Made by a program: the position numbers and the translations under genes | The notes under the pieces: model-generated | Seen by the model: only the letters and a program-made list of their open reading frames with translations | The model's database searches: none | Told to the model about the DNA's origin: nothing | Shown here: piece after piece, positions 32,942 to 43,310 of the stretch | Layout of the letters: every line of letters begins with the position of its first letter | Position numbering within the stretch: position 1 is the stretch's first letter | Source of the DNA: Triparma verrucosa | Lineage: Eukaryota > Sar > Bolidophyceae > Parmales > Triparmaceae | NCBI GenBank assembly: GCA_030267905.1 | Contig: BRXX01000199.1 | Coordinates: 33,188-97,187 of the forward strand | Direction: 5' to 3' | DNA length: 64,000 nt

Positions 32942-33138
32942 TGAAAGCGCTCGAAAATCACGTTGTTTAGCAAATTTCCTTAACGGTACACACAAATCAC
33001 GCCATAAAAAAGCGACTATATCAAATATAGATCTAACGAAGGTTTATTCTTTGAAAACCAGAGCATCCAAAATTTCCTCAACTGTCGAACCCGAACTTTC
33101 CTATTCTGCCTGCATAATCTACAACAGCGGACGCCACG

Positions 33139-34392
33139 ATGTCTGAAACCTTGCCCACACTCGAAGAACAAGTCCTTACCATTACTCGACAATTCCAGGC
33201 GCAGGCGCGCGCCACTGAAAAGCTGACAAGGACCTTGGAGCAGGTCAAAATCGAGGCAGAAGAATCGAAGCTGGTTATAAACGACCAGAAGACGAAGCTC
33301 GAGGAGCAGGCAAGGAGCTTAGCGCAGGTCAAAGTCGACGCAGCAGAGTCGAAGCAGTCTTTTGAGACAAAGATCGAACAGCTGGAGGGGGAAGTGAGCG
33401 GCCTAAAAGCGACGAGTTCCTCGTCCAGCTCAAGAACTGGAGCGAGACCGTCTGAGCCTGTTCAGACGGGGAAGTTGGCGAGGATGTGGAGGATAGTGTC
33501 TGTGTTGGGGGCGCTGGTGCCGCACGGGTTTGCTTTGGCTTCGCTTAAGTTCGGGGATGTGAGGTTGGTGGCTGCATCTAAGATGTTTGAGACGTTTGGT
33601 GTGATTTGCTCACTTGCGGCTGCTGGAGGAAACCCAAGTAACTTCGGAAGCTGGAAAGAGAAGCTGTTTATTGGACTATGTTCGTTGCTGCCAGTAGCTT
33701 ATCGTTCCATTCTAGCATATGCCATAGAGTCAACGTATATTGATAAGACGTCTTGTGCTGCGTTGTTAATTCTACCCGTCTACGTTGTCGGAGTTAAACT
33801 CTACTCGAATCTCTCTGATCGTAAGCTCGGAGCAGTAATCACGGCGCTATTCAAGTCCCTTTCTGGTACCATTGTTCCGATGCTCTACATCAGCGCTGAG
33901 TCACTCCGCTGCATCATGGGCTCCAGCCCTGAAGACAAAATGACCCATTTGGGGTATATTGAGCGCTGTGAAAATCCTTCTAGGCCCACCTTTTGGTTAT
34001 CAGTTTTCTTAGTCGCCAGTTGGGGATTGACCTACGCCATCCCCCCCCTGCTGCCCAGCCATAGAACTTTGACTTGGAGCGACGTGATGAAGCTCGATAT
34101 GGGCAGGATCGAAGGGCTGCAGTTCACCCTCTTTTCTACTTTATCAATCGAGGCGCTGGTCTTGTACGCTCTCACAGACGAGGAAGGCACAGAACTCAGC
34201 GATTTCCTAGAAGGGTTGATAGACGTCATGATCTTTAACGTAACCATCCTCGGTCTCATTGTCGCCTACGAGTACGTCATAAAACCCGCCATCTGCCGAC
34301 CCACAACCCGCTCCCACGCCTCCTCCTCCGTTACAAGCCAAGACGCCTTTCACTTACCCCAAGCCAGTGACAACACAATCAACGCACTCTAA
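33139..34392 (+). CDS. Coiled-coil plus one-unit member of the unknown membrane family
   Basis: Single exon, 417 aa. Residues 1-~95 are a heptad-rich coiled coil with two near-repeats (LEQVKIEAEESKLVINDQKT and LAQVKVDAAESKQSFETKIE). A membrane region of roughly seven to eight helices follows, carrying the signature NLSDRKLGAVITALFKSLSG and then a helix ending in SAESLRC. This matches the motif found three times in the 9356-12454 protein (L-x-D-x-x-L ... LxK ... ML/LF ... S-x-x-C). So it is a one-unit version with an oligomerisation-type head. Function unknown. It is intronless and is the only gene here that follows a same-strand neighbour. Confidence 0.78.
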   Translation: MSETLPTLEEQVLTITRQFQAQARATEKLTRTLEQVKIEAEESKLVINDQKTKLEEQARSLAQVKVDAAESKQSFETKIEQLEGEVSGLKATSSSSSSRTGARPSEPVQTGKLARMWRIVSVLGALVPHGFALASLKFGDVRLVAASKMFETFGVICSLAAAGGNPSNFGSWKEKLFIGLCSLLPVAYRSILAYAIESTYIDKTSCAALLILPVYVVGVKLYSNLSDRKLGAVITALFKSLSGTIVPMLYISAESLRCIMGSSPEDKMTHLGYIERCENPSRPTFWLSVFLVASWGLTYAIPPLLPSHRTLTWSDVMKLDMGRIEGLQFTLFSTLSIEALVLYALTDEEGTELSDFLEGLIDVMIFNVTILGLIVAYEYVIKPAICRPTTRSHASSSVTSQDAFHLPQASDNTINAL

Positions 34393-34474
34393 AATACTTT
34401 TAAGATAAAATTGCAGGAGTAGTCTATTAATTTTCAGTTTTGGCAAAAGTGGGAGCTACTGTCGCATTTATTTA

Positions 34475-35680
34475 CTACTCCACGTCTTCGCAAATCTCGT
34501 GAATTTCCTCCAGGCAGTCAAGCGACGTCTTCAGTGGCATGCCGTCGACCGTCGACTCCATTTCCCCGCTAACTCCGTCCCGGCAGCCTGCGCTCACGCA
34601 GGAATTCAATATCTTGGTCTCCTCCTCGAGCGACTGCAGACACTTGGCGACCATGGCCTTACAGCTCCCTCCCTCCTTGGTGTCGAAGTACCTGACGACG
34701 CCTGCGCCCGCGGCTAGCGCGAACCCTCCCCAGTTGCTCACGGACGATACAATGAGGTGATCGCAGCTGATTACGCTGACGCACTTCTCGGGCATGAGGA
34801 TCTTCTTGGACGCTAGAATCTCCGAGTAGACCTTGCCCATTCCTAGTTCGTTTCCACCGTCGCCGATCGCAGTGACCACTGGAGAATAGTTATAGTTAGA
34901 GTTGAAGAATCATCATCATCATCGCCCACTCAATTAAACTCAGTCAGTCAGTCACTCACCTATCCCTGCATCCTTCTGCTTCGCCAAGTCAATGACCTTG
35001 TCCAGCGGCGCGAGCAGGTGGTCCATGGATATCCCCCTCATGGTGTAACAGCTCCCATCCTTCGCCCTCCCCGGCCTCTCAATCGCCACGATATGATCGC
35101 ATCGATTATCGACGATCTCAATTAACCTCTTAGCCTCATCCTCCCCCCACTCACTCTCGGGGGGAAAAGACTCGAGCGTCAACCTCCCTCCCCCAGCCCA
35201 ATCCCCTACCGCGGAAGCGCCGCTGATGAACACGTCCTCGTTACATTCGTCTGTGAGGATGAGAGCTTTCAGACCCAAAGCGACCGCTGACCTAGCGATT
35301 GAAAAAGCTCCAGGCGGACCGTCAGTCTCCGAAGGGGGACTACGGTCAATACAGCAAGGGAAGCCTGAGAGGATGACTACGGTGGAATTAGGTGAAAGTC
35401 TAGCTAAGTGTTCTGCGGCTTTTTTGAAGTGACCCCTTTGGACGATTTCCTCTATTCCTCTACCACCTTCACCCCTTCCGATCCTTTCCTCAATTTTAGA
35501 TAGGGCAGCAGAGCTCGTAATGGATCTACGAAAGTGAGGAGGCCTTTTTAAGAGACTGCCTTTTGAAGCCAAATTTGAAGCCAAATTGTCGCCGTTGGGC
35601 TTTAAAGCGTGAGCGAACTGACGGGAGAGAAGAGAGCTTATCATGAAGAAGGCGATTCCGATTCCTTGCGTGATATCCAT
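34475..35680 (-). CDS. D-glutamate cyclase-like protein (DUF4392)
   Basis: Exons 35680..34960 and 34878..34475 (374 aa), phase 1 junction, 81-nt intron with ACTCTAAC branch site. A short hydrophobic N-terminus (GIGIAFFMISSLLSRQ) could be a targeting signal. Motifs of the DUF4392/D-glutamate cyclase family: VILSGFPCCIDRSPPSETDG, PPGAFSIARSAVALGLKALI, HIVAIERPGRAKDGSCYTMR, and AIGDGGNELGMGKVY right after the intron. In mammals the enzyme converts D-glutamate to 5-oxo-D-proline. The separate hydratase-like N-terminal half of the animal protein is absent, as in bacterial versions. Tail faces the membrane-family gene across 82 bp. Confidence 0.85.
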
Positions 35681-35962
35681 TCTTATATCAGGTTTGAATC
35701 AATTTGGACAAAAAAACAAATTGCTGTGAATCGTTACGAACTGTGAATCGGCGCGAGAAACTCGTCTCCCACGACCACAACCACCATTCAACCAGCCACC
35801 CCGTCCCAGTACCCCAACCAATCCATCACTACTCACCTGTGCGCTCGCTAACAAACAATTTACTTCTGACCTTTCTGTCGTTCGTTTGTCGACCCAAAGT
35901 TCAAATCTTTCACCCCGATTGATTATCCATCACTCCCCCCCCTTATAACCTCTGGCGTCAAC

Positions 35963-38118
35963 ATGCTATCCGTCACACCTAGTTCCACCGGAGACAACAA
36001 CACCGCCGTCCTCGCCGCCTTCAAAGCTCTCCAAGACCGAATAAGAACCCTCGACCGGGACCGTTCCGAGGCTGCCTCCCGAGCCGCTCAGCTCCGTAGC
36101 GAGCTCGCCAACCGCGACCACGACAGCGTCGCCCAGAGGGAGGACTTCGCGAAGGAGGAGATCGACAAGCTTGAGATGGGGAGGAGGGACTATGACAGGC
36201 TCCTCACGAGCAAGCATCAGGCTGAGATAGACCTCGCTAGGAATGAGGAGAGGTGAGAGAAAACGACAAGACAAGACAAGACAAGACGCTGTGTAAAACA
36301 AAAGTGCACGCGCGCTGTTGCCACACGCCCTGCTTGCGCACGCTCTTCTCACACTGCCTTCGCACTTAGACGTAAGGCCGCCGTGAACGCCATGAACCTG
36401 GAGAAGAATCGCGCTGAGGACTACAAGTCCGAGAAGGCCGCTTCAGAAGGAAAGGTGGCGTTGCTGCACCAGAGGAACGCGTCCCTCATTAGGGAGATCG
36501 AGGCTGGGAAGGAGAACCTCAGACAGCTGAAGAATGTTGTGGCTGAGGCGGAGAGTGACGGCGAGGGCAGGAGGTGAGTCTGACTTATTCACTTGTTCCC
36601 ATTACCTACCCCCACCAACCCTTCCCAACCCTCCCCAACCATCCCACAGCTCGGCCCTCGAAGAACAGCTGCAGCATATCAAAGCCAGCATTTCCGACGA
36701 AGACGTGCTGGCCCAAGAAATGGACGCCAAGCTGGTCCGTCAAGAGGAATTCCTGAAGAGGTGAGGCGCCAAGCTTTCATCTTTAACTTGACTCGTCGCT
36801 TCGCTCCTCGCTTATTTATTCTTACTCCTCGCTACGCTCCTCCCCCCCCCTCGTCCCCCCCTCCGCCGATCACAGCGTCATGAGCATCAACGAGGCCCTC
36901 GTGCAGAGCGCCCACCAGAGCAGGGAGAGTGGCCTGATGGAACGGTCCCACCACGCGAGCGATTCTTCCGCCTCTTCGATCCGCCGAAGGATGGCACTGG
37001 AGGGCAAGAAGAAGAAGAAGAAGAAGAAGAAGAAGATCGTGAGGAAGCGGCAACCAATCCCGTCATACGAACCTCCCCCTCGGGCCCCCCCCAGGGCCAG
37101 CCACCCTCCCGCCCCTCCTCGTCGCCGCCGACCAGCCGCGCCCCCCCCGCCCCCTCCCCGACGACGGGGAGAGAACTACGTCAGCGAAGGTCCGGAAATT
37201 CGCACCACTCGCTCCTCCCGCCTCGCGGCGGCCGCCGCCCAGTCCAAGATTGATGAAATGGAGGGGACCTTGACCTTGAAGGAAAGGATGAAGAACGCGA
37301 ATTTCGGACCGGTTCCTTTCCTTCCAGCGCCTCAGAAGCACAGGTGAGAACGCGTTGAGAGAGCGCACCACTCCACCCCATCGTCACGTCTCCGTTTACT
37401 CAACCCTATTCCTCACTTGTGCAGTTTCAACGTCCTCGCTGTGTGCAGCGAGGCAGTCAGAACAGAGGTCGGAGATCTAGAATACAAGGTCACCCACCAC
37501 AAGGGCAGCGTCAGCGTCGTGCCGTCGCCGCCGCGCAACTCAACGGCGCACACTCCCCTGCAGCCGAGGCACACTGCGGGCCAGGCGATTCTCAGAAGGG
37601 GCGGAGGAGAAACGACTCTAGAGGTCAGCATGCCGAAACTTTCCTCCAACCTATCAACGACTCCGGGGCGAAAAGAGAAAAGCGCGACAACAGTAACAAC
37701 AACATCAACAACAACATCAACATCAACATCAACAGCAACATCAACAGCAACAACACCACCCCAAATTAAAACAACAGCGAAGTCCACAACGCCGCCCTTC
37801 ATGACCCCCAACGCGACAACGCCGATGAAAACGCCAAAGAGCAAAAGGTCGCAGCGCCAAGAACAGCAGCAGCAGCAGCTCCCTCCCAATTTAGTGGAAC
37901 TCATCTCCTCCCTAGAGGAAGAGTTCGAGGAGATGAACGACAAATACGTGGGGCTGCTGAGCAGGGCCAGCACTGACACAGGATCCGTCAAGATGGCCAA
38001 GAAGGAAGACGAAGTGGAACTCAAGAAGGTCGCCGATGCCATGGAAAAGAAGGAGGAACAGATGAGGATGATCAGGAGCGCCGTCATAAAGAGCGCCGTC
38101 ACACAATCAGACAAATAA
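35963..38118 (+). CDS. CEP57-like centrosomal/basal-body protein
   Basis: Five exons, 35963..36252, 36370..36573, 36650..36760, 36876..37343 and 37425..38118, give 588 aa; all four junctions fall in phase 2. The N-terminal coiled coil (AVLAAFKALQDRIRTLDRDR...) matches the CEP57 centrosome-localisation domain. A Lys-run and Pro-rich linker follows. Then FGPVPFLPAPQKHSFNVLAV resembles the conserved linker box of CEP57, and a Thr/Ser repeat leads to a C-terminal helical domain (LISSLEEEFEEMNDKYVGLL ... DAMEKKEEQMRMIRSAVIKS) like the microtubule-binding domain. CEP57 proteins anchor pericentriolar/basal-body components to microtubules. Identity rests on domain order plus these boxes, so moderate confidence. 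Its first intron includes a short AAGAC repeat (36265-36285). Confidence 0.74.
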
Positions 38119-38157
38119 ATAAATCAATTCGAACATTTTTTTAAATCAATATCAAGA

Positions 38158-38646
38158 TCAAAGTGCTGCTATTGCTTCCACTTCTAGTAGGAACCCGTGA
38201 TGAAGTTCAGGCACGGGGACGACGGCCCTGGCTGGTTTATGCTCACCGACAAATTCGTTATACAGCTTGTTGAAAGCGGCCCAGTTTTCGTGGCTGAAGT
38301 TCGCCAAGTAAACCCTAACCGAGATCAACTTCTCGGGGGAAGATCCTGATTCTTTCAAGATGGCGCCCAAGTTATTGAGCACGACCTTGACCTGGTCCTC
38401 AATAGGACCCATGTTTTTAGTACCGTCGGGCGCTACCGGGAGCAGGCCGCTGATAAAGACTTCTCCGCCATTCTTCATCGCCTGACTATAGTGCCCGCCC
38501 GCAGGGCCTGCTTTGGTCGCCTTGACCGGTTCGAGGCTTGGCCTATTTCTTTTGGTAGGCGGCTTCGTCAGCGCATTGACCAATAGAGCAGCTGCAGCTC
38601 CAGCAGCAGCCCCAATTATTGCAGTATGTGCCAATGTTGAGCTCAT
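38158..38646 (-). CDS. RIDA: RidA/YjgF/UK114-family deaminase
   Basis: Single exon, 162 aa. The first ~30 residues are a hydrophobic Ala-rich signal or membrane anchor (HTAIIGAAAGAAAALLVNAL), so it is probably imported or membrane-tethered. The RidA fold follows: VKATKAGPAGGHYSQAMKNG, VFISGLLPVAPDG, QVKVVLNNLGAIL, LISVRVYLANFSHENWAAFN, and the substrate-binding ending PARAVVPVPELHHGFLLEVE, where the family Arg and Glu are present. RidA proteins hydrolyse reactive enamine/imine intermediates made by PLP enzymes. Tail faces the CEP57-like gene across 39 bp. Confidence 0.93.
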   Translation of the reverse strand: MSSTLAHTAIIGAAAGAAAALLVNALTKPPTKRNRPSLEPVKATKAGPAGGHYSQAMKNGGEVFISGLLPVAPDGTKNMGPIEDQVKVVLNNLGAILKESGSSPEKLISVRVYLANFSHENWAAFNKLYNEFVGEHKPARAVVPVPELHHGFLLEVEAIAAL

Positions 38647-38865
38647 CTATCGAATTGTTGTGTTTATTTATACATACCCAGGAGAATCATCAAAACCTTT
38701 TTCGTTCATTAAACCAAAGCAAGGGCGTCTCTATCAATACACTTTCCAAACTTCTAAGGAGCGCCTAATCATACCTCCCCCGCACCCAGCAAAGATAAAT
38801 CAATCCCTTGCCTCACATACACACTTTTCCCCTTCGAAACTGCTTAACTGTCTGTCCCGGCACCG

Positions 38866-41800
38866 ATGGCCTCCCACTACAATGCTCCCACGAGACAGAT
38901 GTCAATGAACCAGGACTACCATCATAAGCGTCAACGCGCTCCGCTGAGGCCGAAACAAACTTTCTCTCCCCTCGTCGCCAAGAAGATGCAGGAGGCTCGT
39001 CAGTCCTCGGGTAAGGTCCACCCTCCTGGTCTTCTTTCAGATCGTGTGACCCCCACAAATCACTAACACTTACCCCCCCTGCTCATCGTCTGTCTAGCCG
39101 CTCTCGCCTCTAAATTCACGAACGGGCTCGCCACCCCCCCACACACCAACTCCAATGACAGCACCAGAAAATCGAAATCACGGCGGTTCAATTTGGGCAT
39201 GCTGCGCAAGGCCAACAAGTTCAATGTCCTAGTTGGGGATATTCAATCGAAGCACGTGGCGGAAGTGCAGGAGAAGATTAAAGACCAAATCCACGTCACT
39301 CTCGACGATTCCACAGTCGCCCTCTTTAAGCGCCTTTCGATAAATCATGAGCGACCTGCTGACGCGAAGCCGCCTGCGTCGAAGAAACAGATAGGCCAAC
39401 CCAAGCATATTCTCACGAGCGAGGAGCACGCCAAGATCGCTTCGAGCCTCGCCTTCAAATACACCCGAGACGCATACAAATTGCAGTCGTTTGCAGCGCT
39501 ACAGGCCGATCGTGTCAGGTTGGAGCAGCTCAAGGCGGAACAGGAGGTGGCCGACATGAAGATGATGCACTCCTTGCTCATCGCGTCGCACCATCAAGAG
39601 AAGCACGAAGATACCATAGCGGAATCTTCGGAGGAGGATTCAGACTCTGACGATAAAGACAGTCAGGTTCAGCAGATCAACCATCAACGCAAGCGTAAAA
39701 CATCAGCTATGCTTACTATGAAATCACCGCTGCAACGATCGCGTTCTGTCCGAAAGTCAAGAGCGTCAGGATCATCGTTCATGTCCCTTTCTCCTCATAC
39801 AATCCTCGATTCTGACTCCGACGCCGACTCTGACGTTGAATTAGCTACTCGGGTCCACCGAAAGAGCGGCTCTTCTGACGACGCCTCACGACGCCGAACG
39901 ACTGTGGTCGCCAACGGACGTGTACAAATCAAGTCTTCCCCCTCTCCCTCCGCCCCCCGACAAGCGAGGGGTTCAATGTCTCCAAAGGCGCAACAGAGAT
40001 TTAGCATAGCCCAGGCGACTTCTCCTGTCCCTCCCACCCCCCGCTCCCTCTCACAATCCCCAACCCCGAAGTTTGGGTTTTCGTTGTCCCGCGCGTCGCC
40101 CCAATCCCCAACCCCAAATAAGAGCATATTGCAGCGCGGTGGTTCAAATCGATCCATATCAATCGTAAATATCGCTCCAGTGGGCAAACAAAATTCATCA
40201 CCCGGAGCTGCTACCTCCCGTTCGATTTCCTTCGGCGAGGCCAAAAAAGAGATGAATAAGGGAAAGGGAGGTCTCTCCCCCGTCCTCCTCAAACGGTCGG
40301 TATCTTTCAAGACCGTCGACAACGCCGGCGACAGCCTCCCGCGGTCAACCGACTTCTCCCCTAGTGGGTCTGTCCCTCGCAGGATGTACGCCACCCGCAA
40401 AAGTTTCCTTGACGACGATGATTCTAGTAGCGAAGACTCGTTTGACAAGGAGATGAGGGAAGATGACGAGAAGAATGGAATCTTCAGGCCCTTCCGACAG
40501 AGTCACAAGAGTTTTAGACGCAAAGACAGCGACAGCAGTGACAGTGATTCGGACGGATTCGACGTCGACTCTGTCGGATCGCAAGGGTCAGATTCCTCCG
40601 GCAACTCTCTCATGCTGGAGCTAGACATAGCGCAGGCCAGGATTGTTCGCAAGCAGGAGGTGGCAGAGGCCGCAAGGGAAGAGAGAGAACGCACGGAAAG
40701 GAACAAGCATCGGAAGCGGAAGGCAGACCCGAAAGAGTGCGGGAAAGAACGAACTGTTGCCTTCGCTCACGCTCATCTCTCGGACCTGTGGGTGGAGACT
40801 TTTGCCTCTAACATTACCCCGTTGGTGCACAGGATAGACTTTTCGTACAATCCCATTTCCAAGATGGCGTCAGTCGCCCTGTTCGGGTCCCTCCTGACGA
40901 ACCTCAGAGGTTTGAAGCTCGTGGGCGTCAATCTGTCCCACAGCGCCGAAGCCCTAGCGGCCTGGCTTGGCAATGCAGACTCGTGCTCCGTCATGCGCCT
41001 CAATTTGTCGGAGACCAAGCTCTCGAACATGTCAATCGCGACTCTCTGCGATGCAATATCGCAGACGGGGACCGTGACGGACCTTGATCTCTCCTCGAAC
41101 AATATCTCAACCATAGGCTGCAAGTCAATTGCGAAGATGATATCGAACATGTGCCTGCAGCACCTCTCTTTAGCGTGGAACAAGATCGAGGGCTCAGCCC
41201 TGAGCCCCCTCTGCAAAGCTCTTTCGAAGAAGTCGACTATTTTATCCCTCGATCTATCGTGGAACAGCATTGGGACCTTCCCTACCCCGAACCCGACTTC
41301 CATAGCAGGCATGGAAGCCCTCTGTCATTTCCTCTCGCACACGACGACCCTCTTCCACTTTAATCTCTCCGCCAACAAGTTCTCAGTTGCCGACGTTGAG
41401 AAGCTGAGCAAAGTTATCAGCGACAACCACACCATCTGCGGGTTTCACTTTGACAAAAATCCCTACGGTCATGTCGACTCGAAGGGGTACCTCAACGTGG
41501 TAAACGATCACGACGAACAAGGCAAACTCATCCACCCCAGCCAGCTCTCCCATCATATTTACGACACGGCCTACTCCGGGAGCACATGCTGGTGCTGCGG
41601 GCAGTGGGTCGAAGTGGAATTCGAGTTCACCCAACCCTGGGTTGACGAGGACGACCTCGAGGACGTTTACCTGCGGCTCTCCTGCGACGGATTTAGGAAG
41701 GACAAGATGGACTATGTGGGAAACAAGCGCTGGTCGAAGTTTAGGATGGTGCCTAGGATCACCCTCACGTACAATTTCTGCGTACAAAAGGGAGAATTTG

Positions 41801-43209
41801 AGAGCAACGTGTTTTCTCCTGACCAGTCCAAGTGCTTTGATAGCACCGCACCAACTTCGACTGTGAACTTTATCAGCCTGGAGGAAGTCGAGATTGCATG
41901 CGCTGACGTCGCTTTCGAGAAGCATTACGACGCCGCCCTCTGCGGAGGCACAGCAGACAATGTTATTTGGCCGTATTTTGGAGAAGTCTTGCCCATGAAT
42001 TTGACGCACCATCACGCCGACCCGAGGGTCGGTGGATGGGTAGAAGTGGAGAAGAGGGACAACTGGTGCCTCGAGTCGAGCCATCTCTTCGGGCAACGCA
42101 AGAAACAGAACCCGTGTCAATCATACTGGGACATTGACGCGCTTGTGGCGAAGGCGTTCGCCTGCGACTGGAACCTGCTCAAGGCCAAATTCGGTCGCAT
42201 GAAAATTCCTGAAGATCAGATCAAGGAAATTGGGCTCCTCATCTCGAAGCACTACCGCAGGTTCATTAACCTTTACAAGAGAAACGTCGCGCTGGCTAGA
42301 TCTTCTACTTTCTCACTCTCCATGATAAGCTTCGAGCACTTTCTTACTTCGGTCGAGATCCTCGACGGCCTCGTGAAGAAACGAGACATCGACAGAATCT
42401 TCATTTCCACCATGGCAGAAAAAACTCACAGCCAGCTTGATACCGGTAGCCCGAAGAGCCCCAGGAGGACTACGAGGGCCCTAAACGGGCTCGATAGGTG
42501 GGAGTTCTTCGAAGCGTTGGTCAGAGTAGCGCAGCTGAAGTACGGATACGGCAAAGCAGATACAACCTCTGCTGCCTTCAAAAAACTCTTCATGGACCAC
42601 ATTCGCTACGCGCTTTATGTTGACCCCGACGATTTTAGGAAGGAACACCTTTACACCGCCGAGTGTGAGGGTGTCATGGCCGTTCATTGCCATAATCTGC
42701 ACACGATCTTCAACCATTACTGCAGCACGTCCTCGTCCTTTGGCCGCCTCATGAATATCGAGGAATTCCACCAAATGATCGAAGAGTCCAAGCTCGTCGA
42801 CAAGCGAAGAATTTCGCACGACCAGGCAGCAGTATGCTTTGTCGAGAGCAAGTTCACCAACGTCGACGAGCTCAAGAACAACAGGCACACAACGCTAACG
42901 TTCATGGACTTCCTGGAGGTCATTTGCAGAATGGCCTTCGTCACAGACCACAACAAGGGCAGCCCCCACTTGCTAGACTTTGAGAAGGTCGCACAAGAGA
43001 TCCAGAAGCGACACAAGTGGCGGGGGAGGATTATTGACGACTTCCAGAAGTCGCTTGTAGTGGGCCTTCGTGAGGCCAACACCCAATTTAAGCGAACGCT
43101 CAAAATCGTTTTCAACGATGAAGAGATCGTTTTAAGTCAATGTGCTGAAATGCTTCAGAGATTCGTCAGAGGCTGGAAAGCGAGGCGGAGGACAATCAGA
43201 ATGAGTTAA
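38866..43209 (+). CDS. Large LRR protein with IQ motif, probably flagellar
   Basis: Exons 38866..39010 and 39098..43209 (1,418 aa), phase 1 junction; the intron sits after codon 48. Residues ~50-600 are mostly disordered, Ser-rich and charged. A leucine-rich repeat block lies at ~610-790 (VTDLDLSSNNISTIGCKSIA, LQHLSLAWNKIEG, ILSLDLSWNSIGTF). Two Trp/Cys-rich segments follow (STCWCCGQWVEVEFEF near 41590; GGWVEVEKRDNWCLESS near 42040). The C-terminal third is helical with EF-hand-like spacing but degenerate loops (DRWEFFEALVRVAQLKYGYG; LTFMDFLEVICRMAF). It ends in an IQ-type calmodulin motif (MLQRFVRGWKARRRT). Similar LRR plus helical-repeat proteins occur in ciliated protists. A flagellar role is inferred from neighbours and architecture. 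Confidence 0.8.
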
Positions 43210-43310
43210 AGAGATGGACATAAAGTTGGAAGATTTGAGTTTATGATATTAACTGAATTTATGATACACATTTATTATACAAATGTCACAGATTTCAACA
43301 CAGTATTACA

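Larger units (their letters stand above)
32221..33138. other. 918-bp AT-rich non-coding interval
   Basis: The longest gene-free stretch and the only one between two genes on the same strand. It is clearly more AT-rich than the rest. It holds an imperfect 26-bp inverted repeat pair (32605-32630 and 32858-32883), a local hairpin at about 32842-32888, and a 17-bp tandem duplication. Short open frames here lack protein-like features. The last ~100 bases must include the promoter of the next gene. Confidence 0.6.

Noticed and set aside
32759..32995. 78-codon minus-strand open frame in the AT-rich interval
   Set aside because: AT-rich chance frame rich in Lys/Phe/Asn overlapping the inverted repeat; no motif.
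40138..40160. tRNA B-box-like sequence (GGTTCAAATCGATCC)
   Set aside because: Lies inside the LRR gene's coding exon and has no partnering A box or cloverleaf. No tRNA gene was found elsewhere by eye.
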